Under the pieces are notes generated by a model. The model was not told the DNA's origin, did not search any database, and was given only the letters and a program-made list of their open reading frames with translations. From Motilibacter aurantiacus (GTDB lineage Bacteria > Actinomycetota > Actinomycetes > Motilibacterales > Motilibacteraceae), in NCBI RefSeq assembly GCF_011250645.1, contig NZ_JAANNO010000013.1, positions 53,056 to 90,781 on the forward strand: 37,726 nt of DNA. The letters run 5' to 3'. The translations under genes were made by a program, and so were the position numbers. Shown here piece by piece: positions 1 to 7,387 of this stretch (the stretch's first letter is position 1; each line of letters opens with the position of its first letter).

Positions 1-1
1 G

Positions 2-1144
2 TATGTGAAGCAGTGGCCGCACCGGGTGTGGGCGGTCGAGGGCGCGAACGGCACCGGCCGGCCGCTGGCCCAGCGGCTGATCGCCGACGGCGAGCGGGTG
101 GTCGACACCGGGCACGGGCGCAAGACCGACGCCACCGACGCGCACTCGATCGCCGTCACGGCGCTGCGCGTGCACACCCTGCGCGAGGTGGGCGTGCGTG
201 AGGAGATCGCGGTGCTGCGGCTGTTGACCGACCGGCGCGACGAGCTGTCCCGGCAGCGGGCGCAGGCGTTGAACCGGCTGCACCGGCTGCTGCTCGAGCT
301 GATCCCGGGTGGGGCGCCGCCGCACCTGTCCCCGCTGCAGGCCAAGACGCTGCTCTCGACGGTGCGGCCGCGTGACGCCGCCGGACGCACGCGGCGCGAG
401 CTGGCGGTGGAGCTGCTCGGCGAGGTCGAGGGCATCGACCGCAAGCTGACTCCGCTGGTGCGCCGGCTGCGCGAGGCCGTCAAGGCCGAGGGGTCGCGGT
501 TGATGGACGTGTTCGGTATCGGGCCGGCCGGCGCCGCGCGGATCCTGGCCGACGTCGGTGACGTGGCCCGGTTCCGAACCAGGAACCACTTCGCGTCCTG
601 GACCGGGACCGCGCCGATCGAGGCCTCCAGCGGCGACACGAAGCGCCACCGGCTGTCCAGGGCGGGGAACCGGCGGCTCAACCACGTGCTCTACATCGCC
701 GGCATCTGCCAGATCCGGCACGACACCCCCGGGCGGGCGTACTACCGGCGCAAGCTCGCAGAGGGCAAGACCCCGCTGGAGGCGATGCGCTGCCTGCGCC
801 GCCGGCTCTCCGACGCGGTCTACCGCCAGCTCGTCGCCGACGCCGCCGCCCGCGGCCCTGCCGACGAGGATGGGGCGGGCCCGGGAGGGCACTCGGGGGC
901 GACTACAGAGTCCAGCGCGGCCGACCTGTCCCCGGACATCGGCTCTTCGGACCAGCCACTTCCCGAGCCCGCAGCCCAGACGCTAGACCCACCGCGAACC
1001 ACAGGAAAGGGCCGCGTGGTGTCGGCACAGGCCGCCCCTCGCCGGCGCGCCCGAGGCGTCAACGTGGAGCGCCCCACCGGACGAACGACGTTGACGCCGA
1101 CCAGCGCCGGCGCACCCCCGCAGGCCTCGACACCACGCCCTTGA
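2..1144 (+). CDS. IS110-family transposase, N-terminus cut by window edge
   Basis: DEDD transposase/recombinase of the IS110 family, which inserts DNA using a RuvC-like domain plus a C-terminal Transposase_20 domain with a nucleophilic serine. About 380 residues are visible. The first catalytic Asp lies before the window, but the Glu (AVEGANG) and the Asp pair (KTDATDAHS) of the RuvC-like fold are present. The C-terminal domain is recognisable from GIGPAGAARILADVG and FASWTGTAPIEASSGDTKR, and ASSG should hold the catalytic Ser. After the domain there is an unusual low-complexity tail of roughly 100 residues rich in Gly, Ser, Pro and Arg. Family known from its motifs; the start is outside the window, so whether the copy is intact cannot be told. 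Confidence 0.93.
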   Translation, partial: YVKQWPHRVWAVEGANGTGRPLAQRLIADGERVVDTGHGRKTDATDAHSIAVTALRVHTLREVGVREEIAVLRLLTDRRDELSRQRAQALNRLHRLLLELIPGGAPPHLSPLQAKTLLSTVRPRDAAGRTRRELAVELLGEVEGIDRKLTPLVRRLREAVKAEGSRLMDVFGIGPAGAARILADVGDVARFRTRNHFASWTGTAPIEASSGDTKRHRLSRAGNRRLNHVLYIAGICQIRHDTPGRAYYRRKLAEGKTPLEAMRCLRRRLSDAVYRQLVADAAARGPADEDGAGPGGHSGATTESSAADLSPDIGSSDQPLPEPAAQTLDPPRTTGKGRVVSAQAAPRRRARGVNVERPTGRTTLTPTSAGAPPQASTPRP

Positions 1145-1425
1145 CACTGAGGGGAGCCATGAGCGCAAGGTCATCGGCTACGACACCTGATACGAGGAGT
1201 CGACAGACAAGGGGAGTTTGAGACGCGGAACGGCAGCGTGGATGGAGTGACGATCACCTGGCAGCGCGGGTCCTAGGAGTCTTTCGCATGGGAGCGACAT
1301 GACTTGGCATCAAGCCTCGTGAGCCCGCGTGTTTCGCGCCCACGTGCCGGTCTCCCGGTTGTAGGGGATCCGCCCTGTCCGGCCCCCATAGTGTTGCGCA
1401 TGCCGCATTACTGTTCGGGCCTTGA
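1145..1425. other. Intergenic stretch after the transposase
   Basis: No convincing gene. It should include the right end of the IS110 element, but this family often lacks clear terminal inverted repeats and I cannot place the boundary. Short open frames here lack good codon bias. A fragment reading RKVIGYDT followed by a stop at about 1165-1190 may be the remnant of a gene disrupted by the element, but this is weak. Confidence 0.4.
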
Positions 1426-3126
1426 GTGGGTAAGATCCTTGTGCGCAGCAGACGGACGTCCTGTACGTCCCCAGGCAGGTGTGAGACTGCTACTGCCGGG
1501 CAGCACACGCCGGACGCTTGCAGGGAGGGGGTTGTCATCCGTTACGCCTTGGTCGTCGCCACGAGCGAGTACGAGGATGAGCGGCTCGGAAAACTTCGTG
1601 CGCCTGCGCGAGACGCGACGGAGTTTGCTGCGGCGTTGGCACACCCGGAGATCGGTGACTTCCAGGTCAACTCGATAGTCAATGAACCCCGACAAGTCAT
1701 TGAAGAGAGTATCGAACACTTCTTCGCCGGTAGGACTCCGGAGGATCTCCTCGTCGTCCATTTCTCAGGGCACGGGCTGAAGAACCAGTATGGGCGGCTC
1801 TATCTCGCGGCCAAGAATACGAACTTGGACCGCCTTGCATCCACATCCGTGTCCGCGTCATTTATCGAAGAACGGCTTTCAGAGACTAGGTCCCGAAAAG
1901 TTGTCGTTCTGCTTGACTGCTGCTACAGCGGGGCATTCGCACGAGGCTTCGTTCCGAAAGGCACTGACAGCGTCGACGTGCTACAGCAGTTTTCAGGTCG
2001 TGGACGGGTAGTGATCACTGCTTCGACGGCTATGGAGTACGCTTTCGAGGAGGCCGATCTTTCAATTGAAGCTGGCTCTCCGTCGATCTTCACGGGTGCG
2101 CTGGTGCGTGGCCTGGAGACGGGAGAAGCCGACATTGACCAGGATGGGCACGTCTCGGTAGACGATCTGTATCAGTACACCTTCAGTGCAGTGCGCGAAC
2201 AAACTAGTGCTCAAACACCTACCTTGAAGATCATGGATTTGGAAGGTAGTTTGCGTATTGCCCGGGCGCGCCAAAGGGAGCCTCTCAAAGCGTTTCGCGC
2301 GGCACTGACGACTCAATCTACTGACGCGCCGAGATATGACACGGGTGATGTTTTCTCCTCCCGGTCCGCTGTTCAAGTGTATCGAGGCTTTGACCGCGTG
2401 CTGCAAAGAAAAGTTCTTATTGTGCTCCCTAATGAGAAGGCTCCGGGAGAGCTCGCGAGAGCCGCGATGAAGCGCGCGGGGGTTGCGGCAGCAAAGGTGC
2501 GCCATTCGGCGGTTCTGACCGTGCATGACGCTGCTCTGGATGCTAGGCCGCCTTACCTGGTACTTGAGTACGTCGACGCCGTGGCTGCGTCAGATCTCCT
2601 GTCGAATTCTTCCTCTGGCCTGCCGGAATTCTTGGTCGCAGACTTGGGGGAGCAGGTATGTCGCGGCCTGCAGGCCATACATGACGCCGGTATCGTGCAC
2701 CGCAACATAAAACCCCTCAACATTCTATGGACTCGTGAGGGGCGGGTGAAGATTTTCGGCTTCGATCTCGCACTGTCAGACGCTGACGTCAAATCACCTG
2801 GGGGCGTCGTCGGAACAGCCGGCTACCTGTCACCGGAGCAAGCGAGAGGGGAGCCGGTGGATGGACGCAGTGACATCTATTCCCTGGGGTGTGCATTGTA
2901 TGAATTGCGCAGCGGGCGGCCGCCGTTCACGGGCACCTCTCCCGTGAGTGTCGCTTACCAGCACGTCCGAGAGGAGCCTGCCCGGCTTGGCGTATTGATG
3001 ACGGGGGTATCAGAAGCCTTCGACCTTTGCATAATGCGTGCCCTACGCAAGAAGCCGGACGACCGCTTTCAATCCGCCGATGAAATGGCAGAAGGACTCG
3101 TTAAGTGTGCCGAAATGGAGAACTGA
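1426..3126 (+). CDS. Caspase-like protease fused to a C-terminal pseudokinase
   Basis: Two-domain protein of up to 566 residues. The N-terminal caspase (peptidase C14) domain shows the catalytic His in HFSGHG (His116 from the GTG at 1426) and the catalytic Cys in DCCYSG (Cys166). A linker around residues 210-300 leads to a protein-kinase fold ending near residue 560 (GTAGYLSPEQARG, DIYSLGCALYEL). The kinase is degenerate: the VAIK lysine is Val (KVLIVL), HRD is HRN (425-427) and DFG is GFD (445-447), although the Lys and Asn of HRNIKPLN remain. I infer a sensor or scaffold pseudokinase controlling a protease effector. The first 35 residues from GTG 1426 or 1441 do not look like domain sequence; see the Shine-Dalgarno entry at 1522. 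Base composition is lower in GC than the flanks. It overlaps nothing and is followed 2 bases later by the EACC1-like gene, so they are one operon. Confidence 0.88.
   Translation: MGKILVRSRRTSCTSPGRCETATAGQHTPDACREGVVIRYALVVATSEYEDERLGKLRAPARDATEFAAALAHPEIGDFQVNSIVNEPRQVIEESIEHFFAGRTPEDLLVVHFSGHGLKNQYGRLYLAAKNTNLDRLASTSVSASFIEERLSETRSRKVVVLLDCCYSGAFARGFVPKGTDSVDVLQQFSGRGRVVITASTAMEYAFEEADLSIEAGSPSIFTGALVRGLETGEADIDQDGHVSVDDLYQYTFSAVREQTSAQTPTLKIMDLEGSLRIARARQREPLKAFRAALTTQSTDAPRYDTGDVFSSRSAVQVYRGFDRVLQRKVLIVLPNEKAPGELARAAMKRAGVAAAKVRHSAVLTVHDAALDARPPYLVLEYVDAVAASDLLSNSSSGLPEFLVADLGEQVCRGLQAIHDAGIVHRNIKPLNILWTREGRVKIFGFDLALSDADVKSPGGVVGTAGYLSPEQARGEPVDGRSDIYSLGCALYELRSGRPPFTGTSPVSVAYQHVREEPARLGVLMTGVSEAFDLCIMRALRKKPDDRFQSADEMAEGLVKCAEMEN
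1522..1539 (+). promoter_or_regulatory. Strong Shine-Dalgarno before a possible ATC start
   Basis: The sequence AGGGAGGGG ends at about 1530, six bases before an in-frame ATC codon at 1537-1539. A start there would give a protein beginning RYALVVATSEYED, the point where caspase-like domains normally begin. The canonical in-frame starts (GTG 1426, GTG 1441) have poor ribosome binding sites. Either a rare ATC start is used or an ancestral GTG in the GTTGTC just before it was mutated. Confidence 0.4.
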
Positions 3127-3128
3127 CA

Positions 3129-3506
3129 ATGAGCGACACAAGGCTTCACCTAGTGATCATGGACGAAGATCGGTCCTTGCTTGAGGCAGAGGACCTGGCC
3201 ATTCATCTCCTGCGTGAGCTGCATGAGCTCGACGGCGTAGAGGCGGCGCGTATCTCCAAGTCATCCACTCCACCAGGGGCGAAGTCGGGTGCCGCGGTCG
3301 AGGCGGCTGAGCTGCTTGTGACACTGATCTCGTCGGGCTCGTTGACTGCGCTTGTCGAGCTTATGACCTCTTGGCTGGGGAGGAATCAAGGCGTCACGGT
3401 CGCCCTGGAAGTCGATGGAGATAAGATCGAGGTCACAGGTGCCTCGAGAGCCCAGACTCAGCAACTCATCGATTCCTGGCTCGCTGCCCGTATGAGCGAA
3501 GAATAA
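3129..3506 (+). CDS. EACC1-like effector-associated constant component
   Basis: Small protein of 125 residues resembling the effector-associated constant component 1 (EACC1) family, which sits beside variable effectors in actinobacterial and other bacterial conflict systems. What is seen: an N-terminal beta strand with an acidic loop (LVIMDEDRSLLEAEDL), a helix, a glycine-rich stretch PPGAKSG, then the helical signature ELLVTLISSGSLTALVELM followed by a short beta unit (VTVALEVDGDKIEV) and a final helix. ATG at 3129 has GGAG eight bases upstream and lies 2 bases after the protease-pseudokinase stop codon, so the two are translationally linked. In such systems the constant component is thought to regulate or recruit the effector; its exact biochemistry is unknown. 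The assignment rests on pattern recognition, not a search. Confidence 0.75.
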   Translation: MSDTRLHLVIMDEDRSLLEAEDLAIHLLRELHELDGVEAARISKSSTPPGAKSGAAVEAAELLVTLISSGSLTALVELMTSWLGRNQGVTVALEVDGDKIEVTGASRAQTQQLIDSWLAARMSEE

Positions 3507-3986
3507 CCGGGGGGAGTATGACATCGACGCCTCGAAGACGTGAGGCTCTCTGCGTATGTCGCGGCCAACCTCGCCGGGGCGGCCAGAAGTTCCGCGACTT
3601 ATGCGGGCGACGCCTTCTTTGGGAGCAAGATCCGGCCGGCCTAAGCAACGCGCAAGCGATACCAGGGCGAGCCTGTGCCGTGGCGAGAAACTAGACGAGG
3701 GGGGCCGATTTGGCAAGCGTGCATTCGTCTCGGAACAGGGGCCCCGCGCGAAGGAAGGCTTGATGCCCAACTGTTTTGGCGGGACGTCGGAGGTCCTTTG
3801 AAGTCCCTCCGCTTGCACACGGTTCCGCATCGCATCTGGCGCACGACATCCAAGTAGGCCGGATGTTCTGCTCGGGAAACGCCTATTCCTTCTTCGTGGG
3901 TCGTGCTCCAAACTCGCTCTTCGGCACGAGCGGATGTGGCGAGCCGCGAGCATGACTGCGCGCCGCAGCCCTCGTCCGCGCTGCCA
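3507..3986 (+). other. Gene-poor stretch after the EACC1-like gene
   Basis: About 480 bases without a confident gene. Two tiny frames deserve mention. One runs 3518-3694 (58 residues, Arg-rich, with GGGGAG only one base from its ATG). The other runs 3540-3644 (34 residues from a GTG, beginning VRLSAYVAANLAGAAR) and looks like an alanine-rich amphipathic helix, but has no clear ribosome site. Either could be a remnant of a third component. Composition is lower in GC than the rest. A palindromic GGGGCCCC lies near 3737-3744. Confidence 0.3.
3915..3933 (+). repeat. Hairpin-forming repeat, copy 1
   Basis: CGCTCTTCGGCACGAGCGG. It differs at one base from the sequence at 4268-4286. The two copies flank the small gene at 3997-4266. 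This copy can form a five-pair CGCTC/GAGCG stem. Confidence 0.7.
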
Positions 3987-4021
3987 GGATGGGACCGTGG
4001 GCTTCGAGCCGGGTCCCATCC
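3987..4021 (+). promoter_or_regulatory. Hairpin enclosing the start codon of the small gene
   Basis: GGATGGGACC (3987-3996) and GGTCCCATCC (4012-4021) form a perfect ten-pair stem around a 15-base loop whose first three bases are the GTG start codon. The left arm also overlaps the AGGA ribosome binding site at 3986-3989. A stem here would hide the ribosome site, so translation may be controlled or self-limited. Regulation is inference; the repeat is seen directly. Confidence 0.5.
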
Positions 4022-4266
4022 TTGACCAACCGCTGATCGATCTCCTTGTTCAGCGCGACGGTGTTCCGTCCATTGTGGTTCTGCAGGATGGACGGCGCCT
4101 GGTCGTGCACAACATCGCGTGGGGCTACGACGCTGACGACTCTTACGCGCACGTCACCTCCAACGTCAGCCCCGACGTCCCAGGCAGCTCCGTCGACTTC
4201 TTCCACACGGACAAGGTGACGGAGATCTTGGATGGGTCAGGGCGGAGCATCTACCCCACGACCTGA
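3997..4266 (+). CDS. Small conserved-looking protein of unknown function
   Basis: 89 residues from a GTG with AGGA seven bases upstream. The frame could extend upstream to 3934, but those residues are Arg/Pro-rich and non-protein-like. The protein begins with PGPILDQPLIDLLVQRDG, followed by what look like beta strands (PSIVVLQDGRRLVVHNIAWGY) and an acidic C-terminal half with VDFFHTDKVTEILD. No signal peptide, membrane segment or known motif is visible, and I do not recognise the family. It is bracketed by near-identical hairpin repeats and its start codon lies in a hairpin loop. It sits alone between the caspase module and the flavoprotein gene. Confidence 0.6.
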   Translation: MGFEPGPILDQPLIDLLVQRDGVPSIVVLQDGRRLVVHNIAWGYDADDSYAHVTSNVSPDVPGSSVDFFHTDKVTEILDGSGRSIYPTT

Positions 4267-4286
4267 CCGCTCTTCGGCAAGAGCGG
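4267..4286 (+). terminator. Hairpin directly after the stop codon; repeat copy 2
   Basis: CCGCTCTT, loop CGGC, AAGAGCGG: a perfect eight-pair stem starting at the base after the TGA at 4264-4266. There is no T-run, as is usual for actinobacterial terminators. Bases 4268-4286 repeat the sequence at 3915-3933. Confidence 0.65.
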
Positions 4287-4290
4287 GCGG

Positions 4291-4306
4291 CCCGCGCGTT
4301 CGCGGG
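4291..4306 (+). terminator. Second small hairpin
   Basis: CCCGCG, loop CGTT, CGCGGG. It lies five bases after the first hairpin, so the pair probably acts as a tandem terminator. Confidence 0.45.
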
Positions 4307-4457
4307 CACCTCCTGTGGGCCACGCACCAGGGCGTGGGCGGCGCTCGGTCGACCGATTTGCCCGAGCCGCGGGTCATGACCCCTGGAGTGGTGCAAGGGG
4401 GCGTCGGGGTGACCGAGTTGCGCGCAGGTGGCTGCGGGCCTTGCCAGCAGAAGGGGT

Positions 4458-5630
4458 GTGACACTGGGACTCGTGACGCTCGCCTGGGACGTCGTGATCG
4501 TCGGTGCGGGGCCGGCTGGGTCCTCCGCTGCCCTCTCCGCCCTGCGCTGCCTACCCGAGGCTCGTGTCCTGCTTCTCGATCGCGAGGAGTTCCCCCGCGA
4601 CAAGGTCTGTGGGGACGCGGTTGGTCCCCGGAGCTTCGACGCGCTGAGCGCCCTGGGGCTGAGGAGAGAGTTTGCTGACTACGAGCCGGCCTCGCGGATG
4701 GTTTTGGGGTCGAGGTCGAGCCACGCTGAGCACCCGCAGCGTGGGGAGTTCCGGGTGGTTCCCCGACGCGTCTTCGACGCACGGCTCGTTCACGCAGCCG
4801 TGCAGGCTGGAGTGGTGTTCGAGCGCCGACGAGTGCGGACGATCGAGTCGACGGACGAGGCCGTGACGGTAGATGGGGAGTTAATGGCGCATGTCGTCAT
4901 CGGTGCTGACGGGGCGGAGTCCGTCGTAAGAGGCGCGATGACCACTTCCAGGCCCCGGGCGACGGCCACGGCGGTCGCGATCCGCGGGTACGGACCCACC
5001 TCGGTGCCCACTCCCAGGATCATCTCCAAGAGCCGTGACTGGCCGGCGTACGCTTGGGAGTTCCCGATCGGGGATGGGACCTCCAACGTCGGCTACATCG
5101 ACGTCCCGCGCCATGGCCGGCCCATCACGAAGGAAACGCTGCTTGCCGGGGTGCGCGAGCTGCTGCCGGTTGCTGCCGAGCGCGTCGAGACATGGCGAGG
5201 CCATCGCCTCCCCCTGGCTACCGCGCGCCCAACGCTTCCGGACGGGCGCGTGCTGCTGGTGGGTGATGCGGCTTGCTTGGTGAACCCCTCGAGCGGCGAG
5301 GGCATCCTCGACGCCCTTGTGTCGGGCACCATCGCGGGTGAGTGCGCCCACCTCGGCGCGGAGGCGGGCACCGCGTACAGGCGTCGTCTCCGGGAGGTCA
5401 TGGGGCGGCACCAGCGGGACGCGTGGGTCGGTGCTCAGCTGTGCCGGGTGCCGGTGCTCGCGTCGTTGGGCTTGCAACTGGCGGAGGTGGACCGACGGTT
5501 CTTCGACGCCACGCTCGAGCTGACGCTCGGTGACGGGCGCATCAAGCCGCTGGTCACCGGACGGGCGCTGGCACGACTCGGAGCCGTCCGAGCGCGCGAG
5601 AGGCTCAGCATCTCCCGCAAGCTCACCTGA
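4458..5630 (+). CDS. Geranylgeranyl reductase-family FAD-dependent oxidoreductase
   Basis: Flavoprotein of about 390 residues of the geranylgeranyl reductase / p-hydroxybenzoate hydroxylase-like superfamily. These enzymes reduce isoprenoid or other lipid double bonds, or hydroxylate substrates. Seen: the N-terminal dinucleotide fold DVVIVGAGPAGSSAA; the family signature FPRDKVCGDAVGPRS; VIGADGAESVVR; and the second FAD-binding motif VLLVGDAACLVNPSSGEG with the Gly-Asp pair that contacts the flavin ribityl chain. No membrane segment is visible. The start is uncertain: GTG 4458 follows AAGGGG closely, GTG 4473 gives a shorter N-terminus with a weaker site, and GTG 4428 is also in frame. It converges on the membrane-protein gene and their ends overlap by 8 bases. 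The substrate cannot be told from sequence. Confidence 0.88.
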   Translation: MTLGLVTLAWDVVIVGAGPAGSSAALSALRCLPEARVLLLDREEFPRDKVCGDAVGPRSFDALSALGLRREFADYEPASRMVLGSRSSHAEHPQRGEFRVVPRRVFDARLVHAAVQAGVVFERRRVRTIESTDEAVTVDGELMAHVVIGADGAESVVRGAMTTSRPRATATAVAIRGYGPTSVPTPRIISKSRDWPAYAWEFPIGDGTSNVGYIDVPRHGRPITKETLLAGVRELLPVAAERVETWRGHRLPLATARPTLPDGRVLLVGDAACLVNPSSGEGILDALVSGTIAGECAHLGAEAGTAYRRRLREVMGRHQRDAWVGAQLCRVPVLASLGLQLAEVDRRFFDATLELTLGDGRIKPLVTGRALARLGAVRARERLSISRKLT

Positions 5631-6813
5631 CCCTGGCGACCCCAACGTCCCCGGGCTCCGTCACCGGCAAGGCGAGGGCCGCCTTGGCGGCGCCGTACTG
5701 CCGCGCCACCGCGCTCAGCCAGTCCGCTTCGCTCCAGAGATCAGCCCCGCCTTCCACCGCGCGCGGCGCCAACGCTGTCGCTCGTACCACGAGGCACTGC
5801 ACTCTCGCCGTCGCCGCAGCTGACAGTGCGGCTGCATGGTGGAACGCAGCTGCGTCCTCGGCCGGCACCCCCGCCCGTTGCACGAGCTGCCACAGACGCG
5901 ATTCATCGGGCAGGTAGCCGCGCAGAGCGAGCTCCGCGTCGCGGATCTCTGTGACCCGCCGGTGGAGGCGCCGCTGGACGTCGAGCACACGGTGGCTTCG
6001 CGGTGGGACGACACCCGGTGCGGCTGCCACCAGATCACACCACAGCGGACGCAGCGCGCGTAGCGCACGTGCGGCCCGCAGCGTACGAAGAAGCCGTGGT
6101 CCCCAGTCCGGCAGCGTCGCGCCCACGGCGAGCAGCGTCGTCGAGGTGTGCAGGTTCATCGCCATGACCAAGTCCGTCTGCCCCCAAAGAGTGAGCGGCG
6201 TCCCCACGAAGGCCGACGCGTAGAAGAGCGCGTCGAAGCCGACCAGCACGAGCGCGCCGTACCCAGCACCTGCGACCAGGCGCATGCCGACGCGGGCGTC
6301 GTGGCTCATCGCGTCTCCGAAGCGCCGCGCGGGGCCGATCGCGTCGAGCGCTGCCACGACCAGGGCCGCGTGGTGGATCGCGCAGAAGGCGACGTAGCGC
6401 GGGTGCTCCGCGGCGACGTACACGTACTTGGGATCGTTGACTGTCGTGTTGGCCCACGCCCACACGACGGCTTGTAGGGCAAGGATCGGCGGAAGCGCGA
6501 CGTACCGCCGCCGCGCCAGACGGAGCGCGACCTCCGATGCGTGTCGTTGGTAGAGCAGCAGGTTGCGTGCCGGCCAGATCATCGCCAGCCCGAGAGCTTG
6601 CGCAATCAGAGCCGCGACGTTGGGCGTGTCGGTGGCGTCGCCGAGCCAGCGGTACATCGGTGGGCAGTACGCCGTGCTCGCCAGCGCCAGGCAGACGAGC
6701 ATCCCCGGCAGTGCGCGTCCGGCTGGCGTCGACGGTGCTCGTCGCAGAGCGGCGAGCTTGTACGTCGCGGCGACCCACACGATCGCCGGTGGCACGAGCT
6801 CGAGCGCGAGCAC
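5623..6813 (-). CDS. MAB_1171c-family multi-pass membrane protein (putative transporter)
   Basis: 396 residues. The N-terminal half has about six or seven hydrophobic segments (for example VPPAIVWVAATYKLAAL, VALIAQALGLAMIW, YVALPPILALQAVVWAW, YVAFCAIHHAALVVAALDAI, YGALVLVGFDALFYASAF). The soluble C-terminal half has the arrangement HRVLDVQRRLHRRVTEIRDAEL, matching my memory of the DUF6545 region of MAB_1171c-type proteins. That family is commonly found next to XRE regulators and ImmA-type proteases in actinomycetes, as here. The GTG start lies 7 bases from the protease stop codon, so the two are cotranscribed. Its cargo is unknown and 'transporter' is only the family label. An alternative reading is a membrane sensor. 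Confidence 0.82.
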   Translation of the reverse strand: MLALELVPPAIVWVAATYKLAALRRAPSTPAGRALPGMLVCLALASTAYCPPMYRWLGDATDTPNVAALIAQALGLAMIWPARNLLLYQRHASEVALRLARRRYVALPPILALQAVVWAWANTTVNDPKYVYVAAEHPRYVAFCAIHHAALVVAALDAIGPARRFGDAMSHDARVGMRLVAGAGYGALVLVGFDALFYASAFVGTPLTLWGQTDLVMAMNLHTSTTLLAVGATLPDWGPRLLRTLRAARALRALRPLWCDLVAAAPGVVPPRSHRVLDVQRRLHRRVTEIRDAELALRGYLPDESRLWQLVQRAGVPAEDAAAFHHAAALSAAATARVQCLVVRATALAPRAVEGGADLWSEADWLSAVARQYGAAKAALALPVTEPGDVGVARVR

Positions 6814-6820
6814 GACGACG

Positions 6821-7306
6821 TCACAGCCGCCTGGAGTCGCGCTTCAGCGCCGCCTCGAGCGCCGACAGCGCAGGGGCGCGTTCCATCGACGCCTCGACGT
6901 AAGCGACGAGCAGGTCCGCCATCTGCTCGGCCTCGCGCTCCTCGTCCGTCGCGTACGCCTCCCTCGCGAGCATCACCGTCGCCGCGCCCGGCGCGAGCAA
7001 CAGCGGAGCCAACACCGCGGCCGGGGAGGAGCGGTGGCCGGAGGTCATGTGACCGAGCTCGTGGGCGATGATCTGCGCCTGGTGTCGCGGGCTCGTGTCG
7101 CGCTCGTAGAACACGTAGTCAAGCTCGCTAGTCGCGACCCAGGCGCCAGTCGGTCCACCGGGCGGCAGCGAGAGGGGACGCAAGCGCACCGGACGCTCGC
7201 GTAGCCGCTCGACGTGGTCGACGACGTCCACCATGCTCGTGACCACGTCCGGGAGCGCGAGCTGGCGCAGCCGCGTCTCACAGCGGTGCCGCAGCGAGCG
7301 CTTCAT
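6821..7306 (-). CDS. ImmA/IrrE-type zinc metallopeptidase
   Basis: 161 residues. The zinc site is visible as HELGH, with a downstream helix DEEREAEQMADLLVAY that should supply the third ligand. A hydrophobic stretch around PAAVLAPLLLAPGAATVML lies between them. The ATG at 7306 is chosen because AGGAGG sits about five bases upstream; an upstream extension to 7363 is possible but unlikely. ImmA-type proteases cleave a partner XRE repressor, and a candidate partner is encoded immediately upstream on the same strand. Its location inside a conjugative-element neighbourhood suggests control of that element or of stress genes; this is inference. Confidence 0.88.
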   Translation of the reverse strand: MKRSLRHRCETRLRQLALPDVVTSMVDVVDHVERLRERPVRLRPLSLPPGGPTGAWVATSELDYVFYERDTSPRHQAQIIAHELGHMTSGHRSSPAAVLAPLLLAPGAATVMLAREAYATDEEREAEQMADLLVAYVEASMERAPALSALEAALKRDSRRL

Positions 7307-7387
7307 CCGCGCCTCCTGTGCGCGAGCCGACGTCGCACGCTCGATCGGTCCGAGGCCGACCATCGAGCAGGGCTCATTCTGCGCCCG

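Noticed and set aside
1304-1678. Short open frame overlapping the start of the caspase gene
   Set aside because: No ribosome site and Arg/Ser-rich; different frame from the clear protease domain.
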